This document shows, piece after piece, positions 26,067 to 37,040 of a DNA stretch of 64,000 bases (positions are counted from its first letter, which is position 1; each line of letters begins with the position of its first letter). Origin of the DNA: Galerina marginata (taxonomy: Eukaryota > Basidiomycota > Agaricomycetes > Agaricales > Galerinaceae); contig JAECYW010000020.1 in the NCBI GenBank assembly GCA_023014335.1, positions 1,116,001-1,180,000 of the forward strand, written 5' to 3'. The position numbers and the translations under genes are program-made. The notes beneath the pieces are model-generated. The model was given only the letters and a program-made list of their open reading frames with translations, searched no databases and was not told the origin of the DNA.

Positions 26067-26499
26067 TTATAACTTAGGCTGGATTTGCTTACTTCAACGG
26101 TACTTAGTCGCAAAAAGTGTCGCAGCGTGCGATTTTAGGCCAATTTGTATGGTAGCTCCCTTCCCGTTGACCAGTATTATATAGAACTTGCTATATATGT
26201 AGTATATACCTGTACAATCTTATGTACCAAAAATTACGACCGCCGGACTGCGTTGAAAGTGGTAATACCAGCTCCCGCGCAGGTTGACTGTCAAAGTTAG
26301 GCGGTTTCCCACAACTTCCTCCTGCCATCGCGCACAAAAAATCTTGCGCGGAAACGGCAGCAGCGTTTTGGAGACAGAAGTTCAGAGAGAAAGTTGCTAA
26401 CATTCATATATTCTATAGCGGAAAATTATATTTGACACATTAAACGATGAAATGAATGATCCCCAAGGCGAGTATGGTCCATGGAACGGTTGACTGTAT
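26067..26499. other. Intergenic, no supported gene
   Basis: AT-rich 3' flank of the secreted-protein gene. A minus frame at 26403-26191 has no motif and no repeat partner. Confidence 0.4.
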
Positions 26500-27033
26500 G
26501 ATATAGTATCATCTTCATCTAATCTTCATCCCACCCCACCTGCCATCATCGGCCCGTCTAATATTGTCGTCGTTGCTGAGTTTTCTTCTCATGATATTTT
26601 AGTCCACACGGCGTCTCCCCGCTTCTCTCAACGACGTTGTAGGACAAAAATAGTGAAACAACGCACATTTCCTTCTGAAAAGAATGTGAACGTACCCAAA
26701 CTACGTGGTCCGGTTTCAGGCATGAGCAGCTGAGTGTTACGGATCTAAAGTGGGGTGACAACAGGGAGGCACGGCGCTCTGATACCCCCACTCCACCTCC
26801 GACCATAGCTAGCTTAGGTAGATTCGAACCATGGATCTCTACCGACTTGCATTTTGAATAGGCTGATGTGCCAACGGCGCATCGGCTGTGAGCGTTATTT
26901 TTGGCGGCCGTCAAATTACATAGAGGTCGTTTGCCTGTTTCTTTCGTCATTTCTCTCGTTTGGTTCTTCGGTAAGCTGCAGAATCGAACTTCAATTGTTC
27001 TCGCCCCTCCTTTAACCTGCAGACTTCCAGCTG

Positions 27034-27061
27034 CTCAAATTCAAATTCAAATTCAAATTCA
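27034..27061. repeat. AAATTC hexamer repeat, about four copies
   Basis: Short tandem AAATTC units upstream of the cysteine-rich gene. The equivalent site in the second segmental copy (about 31577-31590) has fewer units. Confidence 0.85.
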
Positions 27062-27203
27062 GTCACGCTGACCCGACAACAACGTTTGGTAGGCATCATA
27101 TTTCGGATTCATTAAATACTGTCGGCGAGCTTGATCGCAGTACTGGTAATTATAGAACGACATTTACCTACGGCATCTGCGCCCCTAGGATCTGCTCCTG
27201 TAG

Positions 27204-27210
27204 TATAAAA
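27204..27210 (+). promoter_or_regulatory. TATA box of the first cysteine-rich gene
   Basis: TATAAAA lies 69 bp before the ATG at 27273. The paralogous gene has TATAAAG at 31741-31747, 62 bp before its ATG. The conserved placement across two diverged copies supports a real core promoter. Confidence 0.6.
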
Positions 27211-27272
27211 CAACGTCTTTTGTCTTTCCCAGAATCTCCACAAGTCACCCCGAAAGTTTAAAAAAGCTCGCG

Positions 27273-27830
27273 ATGTTCATCTCTCTAAACGCTCTACCCG
27301 TCCTTACCGTCTCTCTTCTTGCTCTTTTCGAAGGGGTGCAGTCAAGTGCTGTTCCCATTGAGGCCAGAACCCGTACGAATTCCTCCTCATCACCTGTCTC
27401 ATAATTCGCGTTCTAAGGAGTCTCTCTGTTTCTCTCAGCCCAAGCCTCCACATGTGTTGGCGTGTATAACTGCCCATTGACACCAGCCATCTGCGCTCCC
27501 GGATACCACCGTAAGCACCATTCATTGCGGCTCTAACGATTTCATTTCTAACAATATGGATAGTTGGATTCGCAACCGGAGCGTGTTGCGAGTCCTGTGT
27601 TAAATGTCCTATCTTGTTCTGTCCAGCTGTACGAGACTGCGCTACTGGGTACAAAGGTATGCGTCTTACACGCCCGAAAACTCCGGTTCTAACATTTTAA
27701 CAGTCGGAATTGCACCCAATGCATGCTGCCCATCCTGCATCCCTGTGAGTAGTTCCTCGTCGTTTAAGCTATTGACCCTGAATCTGAATTTCGACTCCCC
27801 TCCCACTCCATGCTTTGCTTACAGGCCTAG
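27273..27830 (+). CDS. Secreted 12-cysteine protein, paralogue 1, 103 aa
   Basis: The exons are 27273-27372, 27439-27510, 27564-27656, 27704-27744 and 27825-27830 (GCC TAG). The introns are 47-80 bp. The signal peptide covers about residues 1-25 (MFISLNALPVLTVSLLALFE then GVQSS). The mature part is two tandem modules: C-x5-C-x6-C-x12-CC-x2-C and C-x4-C-x5-C-x12-CC-x2-C. Each x12 stretch contains GYHLGFATG or GYKVGIAPN. In each module a phase-1 intron cuts at the same place (GYH|LGF and GYK|VGI), which points to an internal exon duplication. The CC-x2-C ending is reminiscent of von Willebrand C-like modules, but I claim no homology. It is likely a disulphide-stabilised extracellular protein. 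The paralogue at 31803-32358 keeps every cysteine and every intron position. Confidence 0.8.
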
Positions 27831-28439
27831 GTCGTTCCTAGGATTCGAAATTACGATATCTCCTCAGAAAGAAGTTAGATACAGGTCAAAGATAAATAAC
27901 TGGCACAATTTTGACGTTTGACGAGCGCAATTATCGAAGCTTCTAATTAAATTCAACATGTCTACGCAACAGCCTAGAGGTACCCTCCGTTAAAGAACTT
28001 CTTCTTTTCTTCCCTCTTAATCGCGACACTCCTGCAACACGAAGGCGGTAGACGGCTACTCAGATTTGAGGTTCGTAAGCTGCCACGCATGCCACGCGTG
28101 AGCTTTTCGCCAACGATGTCGTGTAGCGACAATGCAATGCGAGTGATGTAAAATAAAATGAAAGCGTGAACGAGGCTCAAGAGTCTATGAGCAGTTAAGC
28201 CGCAAGTAAAATTGAGACTACGCAATTTGGGGCTGTAGTACCGACCCACAGCCTAGGCGTTGCAGATATTGATCGATAGTTCGAAACTGAACACTGGGAG
28301 GGTGTCATAGCCTCAAGTGGACACTGGAAAGACCGCAAAGTTCGGAACCGGTGTCAGGTGATAAACTTGAGAAGAACGGCCAACTCCCAGAGTTACGTAG
28401 ACCCCACGACTCGGACTTGTACGAACGAACGGAACAAAT

Positions 28440-29040
28440 CAGTCCTCCAAAAGTTCAACTTCTATTGAAGCTTGAGGTTTGAGAGTCAAAGATATGATCC
28501 GGAAGGTGGAATATGATAAATGAAGCACATAGTGTTAAATTAGACCTTCATATGGCAGGGAGAGAATACCTGCGAGATGAGTTCTATGTGAACTTTGAAG
28601 TCGCAGCATTGGTTTCTGAGGAAGAGGCATAAGTCGGATTCCGGACAAACTGGAACGAAGACAAGATAAGGGAACTTTTGAAGAGGGTATGTTATGTGCA
28701 GTACGCATCTTCTGGGGACAGACGTCGCTCGACATGGATTAGAAGAGCCGCCAGGCTATTGACGAAGAAAAAGAAAGTCGATCTCGAGTCTCCAGGAGCT
28801 TGCCAGGAGCGGTGATTTGATGTCAGCTGACAAAGCACTGATGCGGACTTTTAAGGCGACAGCGCTGCTGCCCATGGTCACCGCACCTTCTTTCCCCCGA
28901 GTACACCATAGACGACGAGGTCGACTATTTTGATGCTGTGGTTTTCCACTTCCTTCATGGCAAGTCTTCTCTACGTCCTTCACGCTAATGCACGACCTTT
29001 TAACTTGCTACCACCCCCACCGCCCATCACATGCACTTAA
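28440..29040. other. Duplicated block without a resolvable gene (copy 1)
   Basis: It aligns by eye with about 33330-34040. Both copies keep a plus-strand segment reading approximately YTIDDEVD-x-FD, but frames around it are broken in copy 1. It may be the remnant of a gene that was duplicated and then lost. I cannot name a product. Confidence 0.35.
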
Positions 29041-29559
29041 AAGATGATCGATGAGGTGTCGACCTCCCGACGGACCCCGCGACCTCGACATCTTCAGGAT
29101 TTTGGGGAAATGTGCTAGTACTCCTATCAAGGACCTCGCATTCTCTCAGTTCCTCGGACTCGACGGTAGCTGGCCGCTGACGTTCATAGGTCTTCAGCTA
29201 ATTTCGACAGTGCGGTACGTCTGTATTCTTGCTGGCTCAAAGGTCTTCATCGCTGATGTTTTTAATTTAACAGATGCTCAGACTGTCAACAAAGCGGAGT
29301 GGTGGCCTAGCACACAAACCTGCCTGGAATGTCTGGAGTTGCGATCATGATCAAATTCGTTGTGCGTCTCTTGTACCTCCCTCTTCTCCGTTCCATTGCA
29401 CTGACTTAATTTGCATAGTACGTCGTTACCGATATCGTGCCCCATCTCTTTCGGCATTCGTACTGCGCTCTGTAATAGTGACGCTGGTAGCTGTTCCGAA
29501 TGGTGGATCTCATGGTTCGCTCCCTCTACCTCCTTTCTTTTTATCTCGTCTCTGATTCT

Positions 29560-30360
29560 CTTTTCTTCTTTAGTCACAACATCCCTTCCCTTCATCGAAA
29601 TCGCCAGCATCACCTCCATCTTTGGTCCAACCGCTGCTGAACAAACCAAGAAAGGAGTACTAGCACGACACCGACTCGGAACGATTACGAACTATTCGAC
29701 TTTCGCCGCAAGCCAACGTTCGCGATCCTCGTTCCATGGTCGTCGGTACCCGCACAGCCGCCACCACAACGAGAACAGGGCCAGTTGTCACCGGAACACC
29801 TGTACCGGACGATCAAACCCCAGGATACGATTCCGTAAACTGAAGGCTAGACGGCACCGCTCCGTAGTGAACTCTCAAGTCAATGTTTTCTTGTTGGTAC
29901 CACAGGTATGAGCACAATTATCACCACCGCGACTGCCAGCCCACCATTCTTTGATAGTTCGCCCACTGCCATCATCATCATTTCGACTAGTTTATGGCAC
30001 AGCCGCAACCGCAGTCGACATTCGTTGATCAACCACCGATGACCAAGACCAACAGAAGTCGCTTCGGCGCCAGCAGAGACAACATTAGCCCTACAACCAC
30101 CGCCACCGCTCACGTCTTAGGTGTCGACCAGGACCATCTGGTTTCTGTCTTGGGGTTTACAGCGCCACGTCAGCAGCGTCGTCGGCCTCATCAACCTTAG
30201 CGCCAGCACCGCATGGTATTCTTAACCACTTTACTAATAGCCTTCGTCTCCATTTCCATCCCCATCTTGTCCTACCCATGGAGTTGCGGGTTCTAACACC
30301 TCCAAACTCCGCCCTAACCTGACCTGATGCGCAGGAGGTGGATACCTGCGGCCTAACTTC
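29560..30360 (+). pseudogene. Decayed Ser/Thr/Ala-rich gene, copy 1
   Basis: Plus-strand pieces read VVTGTPVPDDQTPGYDSVN, then a Thr-rich segment after a GTATGA boundary, then YSATSAASSASST near 30165. They are similar to 34600-35320 but separated by frame changes. A GTATTC donor near 30213 with a GCGCAG acceptor near 30334 is matched in the other copy. The composition suggests a wall-associated or secreted low-complexity protein. No intact frame could be assembled, so I call it a pseudogene; unrecognised introns are the alternative. Confidence 0.35.
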
Positions 30361-30580
30361 GATGAGATTCCATAGCTGCTCTTCCCGACTTTGGGATTTC
30401 GCTTCCGCGATTCGGCGGTGAGTTGTTGAATCTGCTTCCGGGCGTTTTGCTCCCTCCTTCTCTCCAGTGTTCGTCTTCGGCCTGGTGCAGGCGTGTCAGT
30501 TTAACGCTACCATCTCGCATGGCGGTGGCGACAGCTCGGACTACAAACACCACCTAGTGCCTTGCCGCCGTTTCCTTGAG

Positions 30581-31077
30581 GCTAAGGGGTTCTTATTTTC
30601 CGGACAATATTAGACAATTACGCTTCATAGACAATATGTTTTACTTCTAATCCCAAAATGACACCGTTGCATATGCTATTTCCAAAATGCAGAGCTGACC
30701 CAAGGGCCGTCCGGTTATCGTTTCATCTACTTCCAGTTACCTCCTTCGAAGAATCCAGTACGTATCAGCCACTAAGCCGACTTGTGTATTTTCGTCACTA
30801 TCTAACTTTGGATTTCTTTAAATATATGCGCTCTTGCGTCCGCCATATAACATCACCATTTATTTCATAAGTCTTCGGTGTAGTGCCGCACAAATTCACA
30901 AGGCCTGAAGGTACGTAGAAGTAACGGTCGCATTAGTAGGAGTAGATTTACACACCACGGTCTAGTAATTGAACTCGAGCTATAATTCCTGTAAGCAAGG
31001 TAAGGCTACAAATGTGTAGAAAGCAAAACGGTCGGACCCTGAGATCACGGAAACATAGACAATATGCGCACGATGGG
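30581..31077. other. Spacer between the two segmental copies
   Basis: AT-rich sequence with a short plus frame (30658-30870) that has no support. The second segmental copy begins just after it. Confidence 0.45.
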
Positions 31078-31740
31078 TATCATCGTCCATAATTTTCTCG
31101 TCATCCCTCCCGCCATCATCGGTCGTGCAATATTCTCGTCGCCGTCGTTATCCGCTAATCCTTGACCTCATGATCAACCGCACACCCTTTCTCGTCCCCA
31201 GCCAATTATTTTTTACAGCAAACAACATTTCTGAAAACAATGAACTTATTCCATTTGAAAAGAATGCCGTCGTACTTAAAATACGGAGTCCGGGTCTAGC
31301 AATGCAGCAGCTCAATGTTAAGGATCCGAAGTGGAGTGACGAAAGGGACACACGGCGTACTGATACCTTTACTCCACCTCCGACGATAGCTCTTATTATG
31401 TACATTGAAATTATGGAGCTCTTTCGACTTGTAATTTTGGTCAATATGCAGCAGCGGCGCGTTGACTGGGCGCATTAATTTGGCGCCCGTTAAGTTGCAT
31501 TGAGTTGGTTTGCCTATTTCTACGCTTATTTCTCTCTTCGGTGCACTGAAAATTTGAACTTCGATTGATCAATTTCAAATTCAAATTCAGTCATGCCAAC
31601 CCGACAACTTACAACGACGTCTGATAGACATCATCCTTCGGATTCTTTACATATTCCCGTCCAACTTGATCGCAGAATTATTAATAGTAAGTATGGAAAT
31701 GTTATTTACGGCACCTGTGCCCCTAGTCTCGATTCTCGAC

Positions 31741-31747
31741 TATAAAG
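31741..31747 (+). promoter_or_regulatory. TATA box of the second cysteine-rich gene
   Basis: TATAAAG, 62 bp before the ATG at 31803, at the same position as in the paralogue. Confidence 0.55.
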
Positions 31748-31802
31748 CAATGCTTTTATCGTTCCAAAATCTCATTCACTCCAAGAGTTCGAAAATCTCG
31801 CG

Positions 31803-32358
31803 ATGTTCATCTCCTTCACCACTTTACCTGTCCTTGCCATCTCTCTCCTTGGTTTTTTCCAAGGAGTCGAGGCAAGCGCTGTTCCGGTTGAGGCCAGAGC
31901 CCGTATGAATTCCTCATTAATTTTCTGTCTCATAATTCCTCTAAATGATCTATACCAGCTCAAGACACGATATGTCATGGAGTGATTAATTGCCCGTTGA
32001 TACCAGCCACCTGCCCCGCAGGGTACCACCGTACGCACTGATTATTGCTCTAACGATCCAATCATTAACAATGCAAGTAGTTGGATTCGCACCTGGAGCT
32101 TGTTGTGAATCCTGTGTCCAGTGTATGCAGCTTTGCCCAGCTGTACCGGTCTGTGCTACTGGTTTCAAAGGTATGTGTCATTCAAATTACTTGCCCGAAA
32201 AATCCAGTTCTAACGGTTTGACATCTTAACAGTTGGAATCGCGCCCAACGAATGCTGCCCATCCTGCATCGCTGTGCGTAGTTCCTCGTAGTTTAACCTC
32301 TTGACTCTGACTTTCATATCGACACCCATCCCCCTCCACGCTTTACTTACAGATCTAG
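31803..32358 (+). CDS. Secreted 12-cysteine protein, paralogue 2, 102 aa
   Basis: The exons are 31803-31902, 31959-32030, 32081-32170, 32233-32273 and 32353-32358 (ATC TAG). The architecture is identical to the gene at 27273: a signal peptide (MFISFTTLPVLAISLLGFF), then two CC-x2-C modules with all 12 cysteines kept. Exon 3 is one codon shorter (VQCMQLC against VKCPILFC). Substitutions concentrate between cysteines while the cysteine frame and the x12 spacing are constant, which is what selection on fold would give. This retention contrasts with the decay of the neighbouring duplicated gene. The role is unknown; it is probably extracellular. Confidence 0.8.
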
Positions 32359-33329
32359 GTCGTGCCTAGTATTGGCATGTTGCTAGCTCAATAGGCGTAT
32401 ATACGCTCCGAAGAAGGGTAGATTTTGACGTTTGACGAGCGCAATTATCTATATTTCTTCTTTGGATTGTGCTTGCAGCTCATGTTCCAATGAAATTGTT
32501 CATTTAATCCAGTACATGAAGTAGCGAGAAGGTGCCCAAGCTAGTAAACTCTTTTATTTCTCTCCTTCGGAGAAACGACTGTTTTGCCTAAGGCGACGTA
32601 GACGGGTTTTTTGGATTTGACATTTTACGATTTCACGTAATATCTTGGAGTAAGGACAAACCCTTCCGAAGAAAGTACATTTAACACTGAGCTCATCGGT
32701 GAGGATGTCACGTAGGGACGTTGTAATGAGGGAAAAGTAAAGTAAAAACTGTGAGGGAGGACCTGGAGGGCGTCGTTAAATATCACACTAACAAATAAAT
32801 ATTTTAGAAGCATTTACCTACGTATAAGGATAAAGGTGAATTTAGCGTTGCTGTTACTGCGCTAGAAACAGGGTAAGGAGGTGATAATACACGTCACGAG
32901 AGAAGAGCATTCCGAGAGCATCCCGCAAATCAAAGAACCGTTTCGTGAGATTAGGAATCGGATTACTATTGCCCCTTGTGCGAGGAAAGGAGGCTGAGAA
33001 CTCCCGTTATCGGCTGAAATTTTTCGAAGAAATGCCAGGATTAAACGTCGGCTTGAATGGTCTTTATACTGACCAGGAGGCGAATAAACTGGCCGATCGC
33101 TGGAGTAGATGGTTATGGTTCCAATGATGGTCGAGGAAGACCGGCGCTGGACAGAAATCGCGCTAGAGAAACAGGGGTCCTGTGGTGTATCCCGAATCGA
33201 ACGAAGCCGCTAGAAAGAAGACGGGACGAAAAATCATCTCGATCTTGAGCATGTGTCATGATGATGCAGTCGATGTTAGCCAACTGCGTACAGATTCGGA
33301 TATAGCGCGAAAGAACCGCTTGGAAAATG

Positions 33330-34040
33330 GTTGATCCTGATTGGAATTTAAAACCTGAGCACTTTTAGAGCGTCGTGAACTGACGTATACCTATCAGACT
33401 CAGAAATGCTAGACAAAGCAGACCGATTCGAGGAGCTGAACTCCAAATCCCAGAGCGAGACGCATTGATTTGTACGAACGACAGGTACAAGATCAGCTGC
33501 TCTTGAAGCTGGAGGTTTAAAGGTCAAAGACACGATCCCCAAGGTAAATCATCAGGAAATGAGGCTCTCAATGTCAAGTTAAACCAAAATGTAGCAGGGG
33601 GAGAAAGCCTGCGAGATAGACGTGAACTCAGCGTGAACTCCGAAGTCGCATCACTGCTTCGGCGGAAACTAAGACAGGACTAGAGACATGGCGCATGCAG
33701 TTCCAATTTTTTGGGCCAGCCATCACGCAACATGGATTAGAAGAGTCCCCAGACTAAATAACGGCTGATTGACGAATCAAAAGGAAAGTCAAATTTCAAA
33801 CCTCTCAAAAAGCGGAGATTCGATATCGGCTGACAAATCACTGATGTTGACTTTTAAGGCGACAACGCCCCACCATCTTTCCCTCAAGTACACCATTGAC
33901 GACGAGGTCGACGAGTTTGACACTGTGGCTGCCGCTTCCTTCAAGTCTTCATTACACAGTTTACGTCTATCGACACGCTGTTAACTTTCCACCGCCCATA
34001 CCCGCCCGCGCGCTTGCACTTAGAAGATGAGTCGTCCGCG
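33330..34040. other. Duplicated block without a resolvable gene (copy 2)
   Basis: The counterpart of 28440-29040. A plus frame from 33769 to 33984 contains YTIDDEVDEFDTVAAASF, shared in part with copy 1. No complete gene structure was found. Confidence 0.35.
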
Positions 34041-34559
34041 ACCGTCACCCGAGCCCAATGTCTTCAACATTTGGGTGAAAGTGCTAGTACTGCTCGAGTA
34101 CTACTGAGGTCCTCCCACTCGATCCTCGTCTCGGACTTGACGGCAGCTGAACGCCAATGCAGATAGCTTTGCAGCTATGTAGTTGACGATGAAGTACGTC
34201 TGTATTCTTGTTGGTGAAAGTTTTTCATTGCTGATATTTTCGATTTTAGCCGGTACTCAGACTGTCGACGATGCGAAAAGGAGGTTTTGTCGGCAAAGCT
34301 GCCTGGGAGGTCAGTAATCGTGACGACATGACTTTGTACGTTTCTTTAACCTCCCCGTTCTCCGTTCTATGTGCACTCATTTTACTTTCATAGTACTTTG
34401 GATCAATATCGTGTCCCATCTCTATCAACACCCATATCGCCGTCGTACTAGTGACGCAGGTAGTTAGTTTTTCTGTTTGGTATGTCTCAAATGTTCGCCT
34501 CTTCTATTTTCTTTCTCTCAATATCATCTCTTGATCTCTTTTCTTCCGTAGTGGCAATT

Positions 34560-35320
34560 TAACATCAAACCCTTCCCGCTTCGACCAAATTACCGACATG
34601 ACCTCCATCGCTGGACTACCAGCTGCTGAGCGAGCCGAAGACGGGGAACTAGCACGGGTGCCACCTCACGATGGTTACGAACAATTCTGCTTTGGCCCCC
34701 AATACGTATATCAAGCTACCGGAACCGCCACCACAACGAAGACACGGCCAGCGTCATCCCAGGAACCTTACCGGAGATCAAACCGCGTGGTACTCTTCAT
34801 TCCGCATATCGAAGACTGGATGACTTCTCCCGCCTCCTCAGATACCTCTTCAGGTCCGATACCCCTCGCTGGTATGAGCACGACTCCGTCACCGCGACTG
34901 CCAGCCCTTCGGTCTCTGATCCCTGGCCCACCACCATCATCCTCGTCAGTTCTGGCACTGGCACAGTCGCAGTCAACATCGATATCAACAACGTCATCGA
35001 TCTACCTACAGTTGTAGGACCAACCAAAGTCGGCTCAGGCAATACCGCCGCCGCCATTAACGTCTTGGGTGTTGACCAGGACCATTTGGTGCCCGCCTGC
35101 GCAAGTCCTGGAGATTTACAGCGCCACGTCAGCAGCATCGTCAGCGTCATCAGCGCTGGTATTCCTGCTTTATCACTTTACCTATAACCCTCGTCTATAT
35201 CCTCATTTCAATCCCATCCTACGTATGCCACTCCAGTACTTAACTTAATTCGCAGGAGGTGGATACCCTATGGCTTGGCCTCTTCTGTAGCCATTCAGGC
35301 AGGGTTTGGGCTATCCTTTC
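34560..35320 (+). pseudogene. Ser/Thr/Ala-rich gene relic, copy 2
   Basis: The frame from 34598 runs 139 codons (MTSIAGLPAAERAEDGELAR at its start). A second frame from about 34870 contains SPSVSDPWPTTIILVSSG, INNVIDLPTVVGPTK and AAINVLGVDQDHLV, and a third contains YSATSAASSASSAL before a GTATTC donor near 35158 and a CGCAG acceptor near 35257. The blocks match copy 1 and look like a secreted low-complexity protein. Whether the frame changes are introns or decay cannot be settled here. Confidence 0.35.
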
Positions 35321-35560
35321 TGACATCCAGCGGCGGGTCGTCGAGTCGGCTTCCGCAGGTCGCTGCGCCAACGTAACCCCGAGATATTTGTGTCATTGAA
35401 ATCGTCGTCTCCTCCCAACCCGGTCCTACATCCTTCTAGTGTTCGTCGTCGACGAACTGGTGCAGGCGTGTCAGTTTACGCCTACCATCTCACGTGGCGG
35501 TGGCGACAGCTCAGATTAGAAGACCCATCCGATACCGTGCCTACGTATCTTCCGGTATAT

Positions 35561-36262
35561 ATTCCTTTTTTACTTCCATTTTATTTATTTCTTAATTTTA
35601 TCTTTCCAGGAACGCCTCCGATAGAATCATGCCATGAGCCACGCCTCTACTGAGTTTATTCGCTGCCTTCGTCGGCAGAGCCACCACCTATACCAATTGG
35701 CCGGTACTACCTTCATCGACACCACCAGCGGCAACGAAAGCTCGAGAATCGAAAGTCGTTTGACTTGTCGACGCTACCGCACTTGTCCCTTTTTCCTTCT
35801 TGATTTTTTTTCGCCTGGTCAGGAGAGCCATCTCCCGGATCATGCTTTAGGGATGGCCAGGGTATACTGCGCTGTTGCCACCATCCTCGTCGTCAGCAAC
35901 TTACTTGCATGCCACATCTCCAAAAATCGGAAACTTCTGGGTCACTATCCCAAGTCTTCTACTTGACGCCTTCGCATCTGTCTTTTCTTGTCTTGATATC
36001 GAAGAAGCCCTCCTATCAACAGCTGGATACTCAGCAGCGGGACGTCTCGGAAGCTTCATGCCGCGTGGAGGGGCGGCTGGTAATGTAATATGTATTGGAT
36101 TTTGGTGTAAATGGAATTTTGTTGTTTTGACTGTGCCTCCTCCCACTATTTTACCAGGATTTCTTACCGATGAGTACACCAGGCAACACTACTAACCCCA
36201 AGACTTGCATTACACAATAAATGTAACTTCCGTTTGCTGTGTATCCGAAGTAGTGATTGAAA
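35561..36262. other. Unassigned, weak plus-strand frames
   Basis: Two overlapping plus frames (35634-35966 and 35875-36195) follow the duplicated segment. They may be exons further downstream in the same decayed gene, but no copy-1 counterpart was seen and no motif is recognisable. Confidence 0.3.
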
Positions 36263-36832
36263 GTTCAGTCCGGTTCGGTCTTTGACCCCTCTGGGGCCTG
36301 GACCGAGACCGAGACCGGTTCACATCGGTCCTAGGACTGCTAAAGACCGCAGAAGACCGCAAAAGACCGAAGACCGCGGTCTTTCGCAGTCCTGGACCGG
36401 TCTTTGACCAAATAACGTATAATCAATTTAAGACTGGTATTTTCGTTAAAAACACGAAATATTTTAAAATTTTGAATCGGTAAACTTATTAACATACATC
36501 TTAGCTTTCGAACAAGCCTAAGAACGTTAATTTACGTTGAGAATTGATGTACTTACAAAAATATTCCGGTACATCTACTCTTTTTTCGAAATATCTTATC
36601 GTTTGGCTTGTATCTTAGTCAAATTTGTACCAGAAAATACGTTCTTGGGTGCGTTTTAAAGGGTATTGACAGGGCTACAAAGGACCGGTCCTAACCGATC
36701 CAGACCGGTTCACCAAGACCGGTCTTTTGCGGTCTTACAATCTCAAAAATTGAAAGACCGGACCGCACGGTTCGGTCTTTTGCGGTCCTGGTCCGGTCCT
36801 GGTTCGGTCTTTTTGCAGTCCTAGGACTGAAC
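36263..36832. mobile_element. Foldback / MITE-like element, 570 bp
   Basis: It starts GTTCAGTCCGGTTCGGTC and ends in the inverted counterpart (GGACTGAAC). Both arms are packed with short AGACCG / CGGTCT units pointing towards an AT-rich core of about 240 bp without an ORF. No clear target-site duplication was found. It carries no transposase, so it is a non-autonomous element or an old foldback. A related layout with AACTGG-type arms lies at 57.6-58.1 kb. It sits just beyond the 3' end of the BTB gene. Confidence 0.65.
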
Positions 36833-37040
36833 TCCCAAACACTAATCCGAAGGGATGAGATGGTTCGCCCGGAGTTACTCTGCCTGTTGGCAGTGACTCG
36901 ATCATCAACAAGACACGAGCACCTACTTCCCATCGTCCTTTCAAACTTTAACTGGAACTACACTACGTAGAAGAGCATTCATGATAAATCTGTCACCATT
37001 GTACGACTGAATTGGCTATATGTTAAGTGAATCGTTCCAT

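Larger units (their letters stand above)
26500..30580. repeat. Copy 1 of an old tandem segmental duplication
   Basis: The order of similar blocks here matches 31078-35560. Both start near GCCATCATCGG. Then follow related AAATTC repeats, a 12-cysteine secreted gene, a block with AGAATACCTGCGAGAT / AGAAAGCCTGCGAGAT, a block ending GACGACGAGGTCGAC, and a Ser/Thr/Ala-rich gene relic with GGTGTCGACCAGGACCATCTG / GGTGTTGACCAGGACCATTTG. By eye the identity is clearly below that of a recent copy, with many substitutions and small indels, so the duplication is old. Boundaries are approximate. Confidence 0.75.
31078..35560. repeat. Copy 2 of the tandem segmental duplication
   Basis: It matches 26500-30580 in block order and orientation (see that entry). 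It contains paralogue 2 of the cysteine-rich secreted gene and the better-kept version of the Ser/Thr/Ala-rich gene relic. Boundaries are approximate. Confidence 0.75.

Noticed and set aside
26815..26900. tRNA-like B box (GGTTCGAATCT on minus) with a TGGCACATCAG upstream
   Set aside because: The T arm does not pair as a tRNA and no anticodon arm of normal shape can be drawn; the paired parts make a simple GGTAGA / TCTACC hairpin instead. The site is not kept in the duplicated segment.
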